From: Avena insularis
Lineage: Eukaryota; Streptophyta; Magnoliopsida; Poales; Poaceae
Assembly (NCBI GenBank): GCA_023614405.1
Contig: CM042684.1
Coordinates: 208,140,941 to 208,204,940, forward strand
Length of the DNA stretch: 64,000 nucleotides
Direction: 5' to 3'
The position numbers were made by a program, and so were the translations under genes. Under the pieces are notes generated by a model. That model had not been told where the DNA came from, did no database searches, and saw nothing but the letters and a program-made list of their open reading frames with translations. Shown here one piece after another: positions 12,404-24,968 of this stretch. How positions within the stretch are numbered: the first letter of the stretch is position 1; each line of letters starts with the position of its first letter.

Positions 12404-15400
12404 CTACGATGCAGGAGGAGAGGTAGGAGCCACCAGCTCACTGGAGACATCGCCTTTGCCTTGATATCTTTTCGAGATAGGAAAATCGGATTCAGTTTGC
12501 TCGTTGTCAGAAACTTCAGCTGTTTCTTTGGCAGGCGGAGGAGGCATTTCCATGTGAGTGAAGAAAGGAGTGTCGTAGCTGGTTAAATCAGCTACGTGAC
12601 ATCCATAACCAGTGCAAGATTCCATGATGGCCTTGATGTTCTGCTCCTTGCCGTCTTTGTTCACAGTTGAATAACCCCTGGTTACTTGCCAGATCTCCAT
12701 GCTTCCATGGTGGCTCATAACCATGCTGAGGGCATTCTGTGCTGCGGTTCGCGCATAGGACAGGTTCTAGTCCTGGATGAGCTGGGGCATCTCCTTTGCC
12801 TTATCTTCCACCTCAAAGGCGAACATTTTGTTCATGTCCGGAACTTTAAGAACTTTGCCAATATCCTCCAGTGACTAGCAGAAATCGTGAAGCAAGTCGC
12901 CGACTTTGGTAAGCCGGCTGGTGCGAGACTCGGTGGAGGAAGAATCCAACAAATTCAGAGGACCTACGTATATAAAGGAAAGGTCACAAATATATCCAAA
13001 CTCCTAGAGTCAGAAGAATGAAAAGTCAGTTGACAGGAAAAATACCGAAGATGATATCATCAAGTTTGGTCTTCTCCGTCCTAAGGCTCTGTAGTTCAGC
13101 CCGGAGTGTTTGGGTGATGTCCATCTCCCTGGCCAAATCATCACTGAGATCCGAGATTTTCTTATCCTGGATTGCGATCTTTCGATCACGCTCTTCGGTG
13201 GCCATATTAGATGACTCAAGAACGTTGGCAGTGCTATGCTCATGATCCGTCTTAAGTTCATTTAGCTCCCGCCGTAAGTCGGTGTTTTCCACCTCCAGGG
13301 TTTTGAAATTCTCGGCCTCTTCAATCATTTTACATGACTGTTTGACCAGTTCTATAAGAAAAAGAAAACAGTCGAATAAGAAATTCGACTATGAAAACTA
13401 AAAGAACAAGGATAAGGACTGAAATGATTACCTTCGGCCTCATCCTTGGAGATCTTCAGTTGAGCATTTTCAAGACGGAGAGCTCTGATCTCTCTCCACG
13501 TATTGCAAATATTCTGTAATAATTCCTGGTTATAAGCATTAACTTTCTATAAATTAGAATAGTACCTAGAGTCACAAGTCTACTAAAGACTCGGGCTAAT
13601 ATTTTAACTAATATCAGCACGAGCCTTGGGGGATACACTAGTTCGTTCTTTGGCATCCTATGAAAGCATAAATCCGGATTGTCTATCCAACTTCATGCTT
13701 GGGGGCTAGAGGATATGATATGAAATAAAGTAAAAGAGTGAGTTGGAATTCTGACTTATATATTGTTCGTGGGTAAGCTTGCTTAGACTCATGTTCACCT
13801 GAGTAGTAACCTTCTCGGTGAGAGTTAGCAGGATTATTGGTGGTGTCGGAGCTACGCCGACCTTCAGCTTCTCGTCAGAAAGACGAACTTGGTCAAGAAT
13901 CTCGGAGAACTTGACGTCCTAGGCTTCTTGCGCCTCTTCCTCGACGATGATGTTCCGGCTCTCCATGCATTGCTGAGCCAGTTTCAGGATTTCTTCGGCA
14001 GTCTTCCAAGTAATGCCAAGTTTGGCGATACCTGGATTACTAAGAAGGTTATCAGCGAAAACCTCTGCCGAGGGATCATTATCCTTTGCAAGTTCACCCT
14101 TATCAGTTGCCGAGTCACTGATGGTGATGTCGGTCTGCGATCCAAGGATCGATGGCTCAGAATGCTAAGCCGGATCTTCTGCAACACTTGGAGATGGAGT
14201 AACCTCCGGTGTTGTAGAAGGCTTTGGAGCAGGAGTCAGAGGCGCTGCGACAGGAGAAGTCAAATTTAACTTTGACTGGTGCATGGGCTTCGATGATGCA
14301 CCTTTCCCCTTTCCCTTGATGAGCTGTTTAGCTCTGAAGAAGTGACAGAACAAGATCATTATACTTCAGAAAGAATGAGAGATAAAATACAAAGACTTTG
14401 TGAGGAAAGATTACCTCTTCACAACGGGCACTTCCTTTGTGCCGATAGAAATAGTCGGAGCCTTATGCTTTCGGGTAAGTGTCTCTAACAGTGGAACAAG
14501 TTCTCCATCCTCCTGAGAGAGCTCAGGAGGGTATCCCTCAAGAGGAGCAAGCTCCAACTCGGGGAGGTTAGCAAGCTGAAAGAATAATTACCTCAGTTTT
14601 GCAGAAAGATGTAGTAAAGTACAGATGAGCACATATTCGAGTACAAAAGTGGCTGCTAGAAAACTTACTCGTGTCACAGGATAGTGAGCCATATACATAT
14701 CCAAAGATATGTCCAGGATCTTTCTCTCGATCCGCTCCCTAATCAACCATTTGATCTGGGACTCATAGTCCTTTCCTGAATAAGACCTGGAGCAGATCCG
14801 GAGAGAGTCCGTCTTGCTCTTGGTGATTGAATGCATAAGCCGATCACCATGATGTTGGAGAGGCTAGATCCGGCGCGCCAGCCAGTAGTGGATCAAGTCA
14901 GATCCTTTGAGACCCTTGTGCTTCATCAAATATTCGATCCGCCTCTTGGAAAGAAGCAGATCGTCAGTGAGAGCCAGATCATCTGCATCCCAGGACTCTT
15001 GGGGCGTGGCGGCGTCATCAATGAAAACCGGCAAAGCAGTTGCTTTGCCGGGAGCCGGTCTGTCCTTATGATAAAAGAACGTGGACAGCCACTGCTTCAC
15101 CGACTCGCTAGCTTTGATCCTAGGATAGACTCGTTCTCTCCTAACATAAAAGCTAAGAGTTTCGGTAATATAAGGATTACCAGAAGTGATGGAATTTCTC
15201 CAAGTATGGAAATAGTACCGAAAAAGAATAAGACTCGGCCTAATTCCGAGATACCCCTCACACAAAGACGCGTAAGCGCTCATTTCTAAAAGTGAGTTTG
15301 GGGGGAGATTATGGAGTTGCACTCCGTAGTGATATATAACCCCAGAAAAGAAATCCGAGGGAGGAAAACTATAACATCCCAGCATTAGAGCTTAGAAATA

Positions 15401-18400
15401 AGCTAAGATAAGGTGTTTGCATTGCATTCATGCATAGAAAATCCGGGGAATTTTAGCACAAAACTAAAAGAGATATAGAGGGATTGAGATCTCTCTTGCT
15501 CGGATGGAAATGTCAGGGCAAGTGTGATAGATTTCGACATGACCTCTATGGAACCTATGTGTTTTGAGGAAGAGTGATTGAAATTCAATTCAAATATGAG
15601 TCATAGTATAATTGAGTATTCAAATGATATATTTGAATATAAATATAAGTGAAAATGAATGATAATAATAAGTAAATAAATGAATGATTATTTATAAATA
15701 ATGTACAAATAGTTACAAAATTCTAGAATACAAAATAAGAAGTTACACTTTATTTTATTACAATTACCAGTACGAATAAATTAAAAGAGAAATTGACTTT
15801 ACAATAAGAGGGAAACTTTAACTTTACTAAATAAGTTATACAATATTACATTGTCTTCACATTATCCAAACAGAAGATCAATTACAAATGAGTAAAAGAA
15901 AAACCTAAACTTATTTCTAAGCTGTCTCTTTATCTTCATTAGTCTTGTTCCCTGCAAGCAAAAACAACAAACAAAAGAAATGGAAAACAAGGGGTATGGG
16001 GGTTATTATACTCTCAGGTTGGCAATGAAATGCATTGCTTGGTCATCATTGAGTGTTATTAAAAGCGACCAATATAGAATCTGTTCTTATCAAGGTTTTT
16101 GCCTCAGACAATTTACATCACTAGCAATAGAGGGGCAAGTTTCACCATGAGTAAGAAAAAGGGGATAGTCAAAACATAAAAGCATATCCACCAGAGATAT
16201 TTTTAGATCATGAAACTTGAACCAGCACATGCCCCACATGTAAGCAGGCTAGCAGCTTACACACTACATGCAACTGCTGTGGTGTCAACACAGCAAGGAG
16301 AGTTCAGGAAGTAGATAAGGGAGGGAGCTGCCGTAGCACAACTGCTAGAGTACTATTCATTTCTCCACCCAAGCAAAGACTCAATAACTTCACCTAATCC
16401 ATCAAGGCACACAAGAGATAGAGCACCAGTCGTAGTACAACACAAGCACCAGAGGTATCCATTTCACTTCATAGCCAAGAAAACCACACCAGCCAAACCA
16501 TACACCTGATCATCCAAACGCTCACAAAATGGTGACTTAAGGAGGGGGTGGAGCAGGTGGAGAGAAAGATCAAGGACAAGATTCCAGATCCAGAAGTAGC
16601 AGGAGCAGCACCAGGAGGTGAAGGACAAGATCAAACCAGCAAAGCATGCTAGAAAGATCAAGCAACCAGATCAAATAGCAACAACACCAACAACTCAACT
16701 GTTGTGGTGAGTAATATAAAACCCTCACATGATCTAACTATCTCATCTAGATAAGAAGGCGTGTGTTGTTTTACACTTAATCTCTCAGAAATCACCCAAG
16801 TGGGGTGAATCCATCATAGAGGAATTTTGAAAACAAGAGCCATAAGTAGACTATACAAACTAAACCAGGATCCCAAACCAACATCATTAATCCTGGATAT
16901 AAAGTTATATTCCATATTCCAATATACACATAGACAAGGTTATGAATTCTGGGCACATCTCTTAAAAGAGTAGCACCCTAGAATCCATAGATCTTATGGA
17001 TCCATATAAGCACACCAACCATTTTATCAAAAGGATTCCAGAATAAGTAAATGGTATCAATACCAAAACATATCTGTGAGGGACAGCAAGATAGGAAACT
17101 AGTTCCTATGCCTCAGACCAACATCATAGGCAAAGATACTTAAAAGAAGCTTTCAACTTATCTTTGGCATTTATCCAATCTTGAGCACTGACAAAATAAA
17201 GCCTAGTAGTAGAACCAACACTTGTGTGCCATTTTAATGATGGTGTCACAAGAACAAGTTCTAAAACCCAAGCAAAACAATTACTGTGCTTTCATAAATA
17301 AACTGGCAAGCCATTAACTATCATTTTCCTAGAATCAAACACCTAAAATCATCATCAAGTTTATCTATACATCATCAGAGCATCATTGTAATAGCATGTT
17401 AACACTCAATCTTTATGTGACTATACAATCCAACATTTAAAAAAAATGCAGTGAATAAATCACTGACAGAACCATTGTCAATAACAAGATCATGACAGTA
17501 GAGAACTTCCAAATTACAAGAATCCACAAGTAATAATCCCACAGTAGCACCATCATTTAGTCAATTCCCAATAATCAATTTGAATTAGAATAACAAAACC
17601 ACTAGCATCACCAAAACCAACTGTAGACAATGATAACATGATATACTTATTCACCATCCTCAATTACCATCACTTATAGTGTCAATTCATCGACTATAAC
17701 CAACATAGAGGGATGAACCCTAATCAATCATGAACCCTAATTAGGGATAGCCACTAGAAGCATACAGAGGAGATCAAGAGAGGCAGAGGACAGAAGGCAC
17801 AACAAGATTAAACTCACAAGTGGTCCTTGCTATAGATTAGAAGAGGAAGCAGAGGGCTCGACGAGCGCACTGCAGCACGGGGAGCACCCGAAGGGCGCTG
17901 CAACCCGCACCGAGACGAGGCGACGGCCACAGCAATGCATGAATACCTCACAGCACCACTGGGGCAGCGACGAAGGCATCACCGGCAGCACCCCAAACCC
18001 TAGGGTTCGGATTGGAGCCAACCTGGCCGAAGGAGAGCCCCAGAGCCAAATCAAAATGGACCAGACAAAGGAGCGGGGTCAGCAACCTCGCCATACACCA
18101 CAGTGGCATCCAGGCAGACCCAAGGTGGAATGAATCACACGGCGACGGTGTCGACAACACCACGGGGTCCAGGAAGAAGGCAAGGAGTGAACGAGAAAGA
18201 GAGAGAGTGTAGTGTACTGGGCCAATAGAGTCCATTACCACTTCGAGGAGTTGTTTTGACCCAGCCAATTGGGCCAATATGGGCCCAAATATCCCAATGG
18301 GGTTGGCCCAAATATATACATATATAAAAGAATTTAATAAATTACCAAAATACCCCTGAACTTATTTCAGTCTAGAAAAATACAGAAAAATCTTAAAAAT

Positions 18401-21400
18401 AGTTATAATATATCAAAATGATCACAAAAATAATATACACCTAGGAAAAATAGAACATGCTTTGTTTGAGTTAAATAAAATGTAAATAAAAATTAATACC
18501 ATTAAGACCTAAAAGAAATTTCCTAAAATAAAACAAAGATTTAAAATTGAGTAAAAATCATTTTTTACATATAAAATGAGTCTACTATTTTATAAAAATA
18601 CTAATTTAATTTGTTTTCAAATAAATCTTGAAGCAAATATTTAAAGATATATAATCCTTTATGGAATTTTGTAAAAGTAAGAATAACACCTAAAATTAAA
18701 TAAAATTCACCTCTAAGATCTTAAGTAAGTATGTTTCCCTAGATAAATACTAATTATGTTATTCCAACACATTTTAAGGTTATTAAGAAATAAATCCTTA
18801 TTTATTATTTAGTTGGTAAATTCTTTAAGAACATTCTTAAATAAGAAATAATCACAATTTTATGTAAAATCCTAAATCTTGTACATTTAAATACTACTTC
18901 CAAAACCATGACTTAAGTCTATTTATGTTCCTTTTAAAGTTAATTTTGCTCTACCAAAGTTATAAGCTTAAGGACCCAATTTATATTATGTTTTTATAGT
19001 TAACTTTTGTCTATTCCAAATTAAATCAAAATGCATCTCAAAACCACGCTTATCGGATAAGCGTAAACGATATCGATCACATTCGATTAACCACACACAT
19101 TGTTTAAACCTTAACAAAGAAATATTTTCTTCAAAAGTTATTTGTTTTGCCACTTCAAATAGCAAACTTATAATAAGTCCTTTAACTCTTAACCACTTAA
19201 CATAATAATTTCCATCATAATTACCAGATAGCAATCCACCTCAATCTTAGAATATTATTATACTTCACTTCTATACTTTGCATGTTAAAATTTAAATCCC
19301 TTTACTTTGTAAAAGTAACCTTTTCCTTGAAAGTTATTCCTTTAAGAAACAATAAAAGTAATCCTTAAACACTTCTTGAAAGCTCTAATTGATTAGTAAT
19401 CTTGCTCAAGAAATCTTTTAGATACCATACCCCATTTGAGTGATTTACTATTGTATACTACTTGTTATGTTTACATATCATTTCACACACTCACAAGCCT
19501 TAATAAGAAGCACAAGTGTGAAACTGGTATAAAAGTGGAACACATTCTAAAGTTATCATCACAAACTCCAAACCCTAGATTAGATACGATTAGTCCGGGG
19601 ATTCGCATTTATTATCAAACTGCATTACATTACTTATGCATAATTGCATCTTGCCTCTTTAAACATTAGTCCTTACTAGACCAATGAAGCTATTCTAGAT
19701 TTTGGATCTTCTATTATCTCGAAGACCGTGAGTGCATAATCTTGCAATCACAAAAGGCAAGTTCACAACTTGCTCATGTCCTTTGATTATTTTCTATCAA
19801 ATGCTTGTAACTCAAATGTTGTCATCACCTGCATTTCAAAAAGATCAGAAAACACTATTTTCATAATAATATGATTATGGATTATCTACCAAATGGTAAT
19901 AATCTATTGATAAAGTTCAAGTGGTAAAGGAACATAATATCTAGGACTTAACAACCAATGTCACCAGTGATTCTAGCGCCGTATATTACGCGTCAACCAT
20001 GAGATTTGGAATGGGACGGAGAAGTCAGTTGTATCTTCTTCCTTTCGCATGGATGGATGACCTTGTCGTGAGGCTGTTGATTTCTCATGGAGAATCCAGC
20101 ACATGGGTGGGACCCCTTAGTTCCCCGCGATATTGGTGTCTATATTATCTGTGCATAGCTATCTGGGTCGGAGTTCACCATAGTTGATGGTGACCGCTAG
20201 ACAAAGCTGCTTACAGAGTCTTCGGGAACTCATCAGGGTTGTATCTTGCCTGAAAGGGGGCTTAACGGAGATGTAGTCAGCCTCGAAGGATCGTGTCTTC
20301 ATGCGGGGTCGTGAAGGGCGCAGCGATTGGCTTGGAAATTAGACTGGGCCCCATACCAAGGAAGTGTGGACAAGCTTGCGGCTTGGTTGTGCAACAAGGC
20401 TAAGGTCTCTTATGGGAAAAGTGATGCACCTCTGCAGAGTGTAAGAATTGTGACATGTTACTCCCTGTTCTGGGAAGGAGCTACGAACGCGGCAGGAAAG
20501 GAACCCCATGAAGGTTCTGGTCAACCTGTGAAGGCTGTCGAACATAGTTTTTCGAATAAAAGCAATCTTTGAAGAAATGTTTACGAAAACCTGCATTGCC
20601 TACGACCCATGGTCTATGGCTGTAGAGATAGTGCATCATACATTCCTTTTTAGTGAACTTGCTGAGTACGCTCGTACTCAACCATACCTTCTTAACCCTT
20701 GCTAGATTTTAAGCCGTTGAAGACGACGTCAACATCAATTTCTACTCAAGAAACCATCATCGACAGCTCAAGTTCTTCAATGAAGTCAACATATACATCC
20801 GCTGAAGTGAAGGCAAAGTCTCTGTTTAGATAGGAGTAGATACTCTAGCCATAAAACCTACTTCTGTAGAGCATTTCCTTACTAGCAATTGCAAGCCAAA
20901 TAGTTAGGTGTTAGTCTTATTAGCCAGATAGTTCTAAATTATTATTTCTGGTTCTTCTTTGTAAGAAATTCTTTCTTTCTCTTTAACCTAGAGTGTTCTC
21001 TGGATCTTTTGTAAAGAGTCGAGTTGTAATCTATAGTCATGTCTTGGATCTGCTGTGTTTCTGTTGTACCACTCTGTGAGATGTAATACTAGTGAACGGT
21101 GTTTCATTGGTGTTATGTCAACGACTATAGTGTACTACATCATGCAGTGGTATGCTGGGTCACCGCAAAAACTCAAATTCCGTCGATGTGGGTGCTGAAG
21201 TGCACTCGCTCGTCGGCATTGGGGGTGGGGATGGTTTGGCCATAACCGCTCTGCTAGTCGCCAACACAGAGGAGGCCTTCCCCCTCGATGACGTGGAGCT
21301 TCTCGTTGTCAAGGACACAGGAGATCCAGACCTCGTGGAACTTCTCGTTCTCCGCCATAGGGGCCATCGCCGCTATTGCCGCCGTGCCAGAGGATGAAGC

Positions 21401-21478
21401 TCCAGCCATTTTTGTGGGTGTTGATGACATAGGATGGGCGGCGCTATGCGTTTGGGTGGAGGCAAAAGAGCTTTGCAC
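12404..21478 (-). pseudogene. Element D antisense ORF, six exons, interrupted by element E
   Basis: Exons on minus: 1 = 21478-21173 plus 15364-14669 (split by E); 2 = 14575-14415; 3 = 14333-13799; 4 = 13546-13432; 5 = 13351-13046; 6 = 12963 to about 12404. All five introns (80-252 bp) have GT and AG ends and the codon phase fits at every join. Exon 1 holds a domain with FPPSDFFSGVIYHYGVQLHN and YLGIRPSLILFRYYF, which I recognise as the plant domain called putative gypsy-type transposon, usual in Tat antisense ORFs. Exon 3 is Pro/Thr/Ser-rich; exons 4-5 form a coiled coil. The ancestral protein was about 890 residues. In-frame stops, all TAG: 14864, 14165, 13919, 12875, 12767. Function in the element is unknown; a role in regulating host or element expression has been suggested for the group. 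Confidence 0.78.
15370..21167 (+). mobile_element. Element E: probable 5.8-kb solo LTR in the antisense ORF of D
   Basis: AAAAC occurs at 15365-15369 and at 21168-21172, directly outside a segment starting TATAACATCCC and ending CACCGCA. The start looks like the TGTAACATCC or TGTCACATCC start of Tekay-type LTRs with G changed to A. I find no second copy of either terminus inside, no PBS and no coding region, so a solo LTR is the simplest reading. 18300-19950 is very AT-rich, and 19970-20560 and 20700-21167 are GC-balanced, so a further unrecognised insertion inside E is possible. Confidence 0.6.
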
Positions 21479-21969
21479 GGAGGCATCGAGAGGAAGGAGA
21501 AGACACTTGCTGTGGTAAGGAAGAAAAAGGAGATCTTAACCCCTTATATCCCTCGCATGCACTAAGATTTGTGCAAGATGAACACTAATCGTGCCACGCA
21601 TCGTGGAAGGAGCTGGGTAACCTCCTCACGAGGATTACATCGCCTCGATCTCCATGCACACATTAAAACAACGCCTCGGTTCTATGAAAGGCGGACTCAC
21701 CAATGGTCGTGCTGACAGGAATGTCTGTCAGTGACGTGACTTGACCTTGACCGATGTGAGGTTACGTCAGAGACCAAGTTCCGTCTTAATTTGAAATTCA
21801 AGCTGGAAACTCGAATAATGTACTCATAGGTTCGTCTTATTCTTAAGATGCGGATCCTATCATTTCTTTTGCAGTTTCAGGAACCCTTCAAGATTCTACA
21901 AGCCAAAGATGGATCAAGCTAGACGATGATGAAATCCGACTCTGGATCTTGGAGGCTTCCGGGGGCTGC
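21168..21969. other. Element D: first exon of the antisense ORF and upstream region
   Basis: 21173-21478 (minus) is the N-terminal part of the antisense ORF, Ser/Thr/Ala-rich at first and then DNEKLHVIEGEGLL. It contains a TAG after that motif and is out of frame at the junction with the part beyond E. 21479-21949 has no gene that I can support. The PPT of D follows. Confidence 0.55.
21950..21969 (+). other. Polypurine tract of element D
   Basis: GGAGGCTTCCGGGGGCTGC precedes the LTR start TGTTGGGG. A G-rich tract of this form directly before TGT-GGGG is usual in Tat-type elements. Confidence 0.6.
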
Positions 21970-22476
21970 TGTTGGGGATATACTTTTTGGGTATCCTCAC
22001 TGTGCCTCACTGACCAGGGTGGCCCACTTTGGGTTAGAGGTTTGCTTCACGGGTGACCCCGTCAGGGAGAAGAGACCGAGTCCAGTCTGGCTATGGGAAG
22101 GCCCAGAAGACTTACCGAGGTAGGCCTGTAGTGTTACTTGTAGTTCAATATGTACTCTGTAACCGACTCTTACTCGTAGCCGGATAGGTCTCTCCTGTAA
22201 ACCCTAGGCAAGATATCTATATAAGCCGTCCTAGGGACCAACCTTTAGGGCACCCCACAATAGTCTATGATCTCAACTCGCACAGGGGAAACCCTTGTAA
22301 CCCATATTCCGGCTCTGCCATATTACTGGATTGCTAGCAGGAGTAGGATCCATCCAAAGCTGGTGGATTCGAACCTAGGTAAACTTGTGTTCTCACTGTC
22401 CCGGAACACCATACGTCTCACACCCCTCTCTTCTCATGCCTCGAGGACCCCTCATGGTGTACTTGTCGTCAATACA
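21970..22476 (+). repeat. 3' LTR of element D, 507 bp
   Basis: Starts TGTTGGGGATAT after the PPT. The end is placed at CAATACA (22476), because from about 22477 the sequence follows the 175-bp satellite (ATG, then GGAAACCTAGCAGC). TATATAAG lies at 22218-22225. Only one LTR is in the window, so the right end is set by the satellite match, not by comparison. Confidence 0.7.
22218..22225 (+). promoter_or_regulatory. Candidate TATA box in LTR of element D
   Basis: TATATAAG in the middle of the LTR, followed by a GC-richer stretch, as expected at a U3/R border. Confidence 0.5.
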
Positions 22477-22562
22477 ATGACAGGAAACCTAGCAGCATGC
22501 TGGGATTCAACTGCAACATGCATTGTACCACCAGTTTGAAAGAAGCTGGATCACCACACCCA

Positions 22563-23016
22563 CTTGGATCCACATGGATCCAATAGATTTCATTGCATGT
22601 GTGTTGTTTTCCTAAACCACATGGATCCACTAGAGTCTTTCCATGTGTTTTCTTTTCATAAACCACATGGATCCACTAGATGTCATTGCATGTGTGTTAT
22701 TCTCATCAACCACATGGATCCACTAGATGTCATTACATGTGCGTTATTTTCCTAAACCATATGGATCCACTAGAGTAATTGCATGTGTGTTCTTTTCATA
22801 AACCTCATGGATTCACTAGATGTCATTGCATGTGTGTTCTTTTCCTAAACCACATGGATCCACTAGAGTCATTGCACGTGTGTTCTTTTCATAAACCACA
22901 TGGATCCACTAGATGTCATTGCATGTGTGTTCTTTTCCTAAACCGCATGGATCCACTATATGTCATTGCATGTGTGTTATTTTCATAAACCACATGAATC
23001 CACTAGAGTCATTGTA
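22563..23016. repeat. 46/47-bp minisatellite, block 1
   Basis: About nine to ten units. The core contains TGTGTTCTTTTC, then AAACCACATGGATCCACTAG with a BamHI site. Units ending in GATGT (47 bp) and in GAGT (46 bp) both occur. Confidence 0.93.
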
Positions 23017-24136
23017 TGTGTGTGTGTATCCGTGTGCAACATTGTGGTTTTGGAAAAGAACACATGAAATGATGCCACTCCAGCATGTGGCATCCAACCA
23101 TGTCCAGGAACACTAGCAGCATGCTGGGATTCAACTGCAGCATGCATTGTATCACTAATTTGAAAGATGTTGCATCACCATACCCACTTGGATATGTGTG
23201 TGTATCAGTGTGCATCATTGTGGTTTTGGAAAAGAACACATGCAATGCTACCACTCCAGCATGTGGTGTCCAACCATGTCCAGGAACCCTAGCAGCATGC
23301 TGGGATTCAACCGCAGCATGCATTCTACCACCAGTTTGAAAGATACTGCTTCACCACACCCACTTGGATGTGTGTATGAGTGTGCATCATTGTGGTTTTG
23401 GAAAAGAACACATGCAATTATGCCACTCTAGCATGTGGTGTCCAACCATGTCTAGGAACCCTAGCAGCATGCTGGGATTCAACTATAGCATGCATTGTAT
23501 CACTAATTTGAAAGATGCTGCATCACCACAACCACTTGGATGTGTGTGTGTATCAGTGTGCATCATTGTGGTTTTGGAAAAGAACACATTCAATGATGCC
23601 ACTCCAGGATGTGGTGTCCAACCATGTCAGGGAACCCTAGCAGCATGCTAGGATTCAGCTGCAACATGCATTCTACCACCCGTTTGAAAGCTGTTGCATC
23701 ACCACACCCACTTGGATGTGTGTGTGTATCAGTGTGCATCATTGTGATTTTGGAAAAGAACACATGCAATGATGCCACTCCAGCCTATGGTGTCCAACCA
23801 TGTCTCAGAACCCAAGCATCATGCTGGGATTCAATTGCAACATGCATTCTATCACCAGTTTGAAAGATGCTGCATCCCCAAACCCACTTGGATGTGTGTG
23901 TAAATGTGCATCATTGTGGTTTTAGGAAAAGAACACATGCAATGATGCCACTCCAACATGTGGATTCCAACCATGTCTCGGAACCCTAGCAGCATGCTCG
24001 GATTAAACTGCAACATAAATTCTACCACCAGTTTGAAAGAATCTGGATCACCACACCCACTTGGATGTGTGTGTATCAATGTGCATCATTGTGGTTTTGG
24101 AAAAGAACACATGCAATGATGCCACTCTAGCATGTG
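23017..24136. repeat. 175-bp satellite, block 1
   Basis: Successive starts of GGAACMCTAGCAGCATGC at 23107, 23283, 23455, 23631, 23807 and 23980 give periods of 176, 172, 176, 176 and 173 bases. Each unit has a short TGTGTG tract of varying length that explains the size variation. Confidence 0.93.
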
Positions 24137-24968
24137 GTGTTCTTTTCCTAAACCACATGGATCCACTAGATGTCATTGCATGTGTGTTCTTTTCCTAAAC
24201 CACATGGATCCACTAGAGTCATTCCATGTATGTTCTTTTCGTAAATCACATGGTTCCACTAGGTGTCATTATGTGTGTTCATTTCCTAAACCACATGGAT
24301 CCACTAGATGTCATTGCATGTGTGTTCTTTTCCTAAACCACATGGATCCACTAGTGTAATTGCATGTGTGTTCTTTTCATAAACCAAATGGATCCACTAG
24401 ATGTCATTGCATGTGTGTTATTTTCCTAAACCACATGGATCCACTAGAGTCATTGCATGAGTGTTCTTTTCATAAACCACATGGATCCACTAGATGCCAT
24501 TGCATGTGTGTTCTTTTCATAAACCACATGTATCCACTAGATGTCATTGCATGTGTGTTCTTTTCATGAACCACATGTATCCATTAGATGTCATTGCATG
24601 TGTGTTCTTTTACTAAACCACACGGATCCACTAGAGTCATTCCATGTGTGTTCTTTTCATAAATGACATGGATCCACTAGATTTCATTACATGTGTGTTA
24701 TTTTCCTAAACCACATGGATCCACTAGAGTCATTGTAGGTGTGTTCTTTTCAAAAACCACATGGATGCACTAGATGTCATTGCATGTGTATTCTTTTCCT
24801 AAACTACATGGATCCACTAGAGTCATTGCATGTGTGTTCTTTTCATAAACCACATGGATCCACTAGATGTCATTGCATGTGTGTTCTTTTCAGAAACCTC
24901 ATGGATCCATTAGATGTCATTGCATGTGTGTTATTTTCATGAACCACATGGATCCACTAGATGTCGTT
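24137..24968. repeat. 46/47-bp minisatellite, block 2a
   Basis: About 18 units, in the same orientation as block 1. It ends at the insertion point of the Athila-like solo LTR. Confidence 0.92.

Larger units (their letters stand above)
11199..22476 (+). mobile_element. Element D: 3' part of a Tat/Retand-type Ty3/gypsy element, plus strand
   Basis: Contains the integrase end on plus, then a long antisense gene region on minus, then PPT and LTR. The integrase type (ANGRVERAN, then TTPNRSTGYTPFFLVYG) and a large antisense ORF between pol and 3' LTR are marks of the Tat/Retand branch. The 5' part lies outside the window, cut off by element C. Element E interrupts it at 15370-21167. The right end borders the satellite array, with ATGAC (22477-22481) as the probable duplicated target. 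Confidence 0.8.

Noticed and set aside
17830..18277. Overlapping 60-110-codon frames around 18000
   Set aside because: GC-richer island inside the non-coding element E; no domain and frames on both strands.
22564..24942. Frames of 60-95 codons with repeated HMDPLES or CSFHKPHGSTRCHC
   Set aside because: They are the translation of the 46-bp minisatellite and end wherever a unit varies in length. There is no start context or conserved end.
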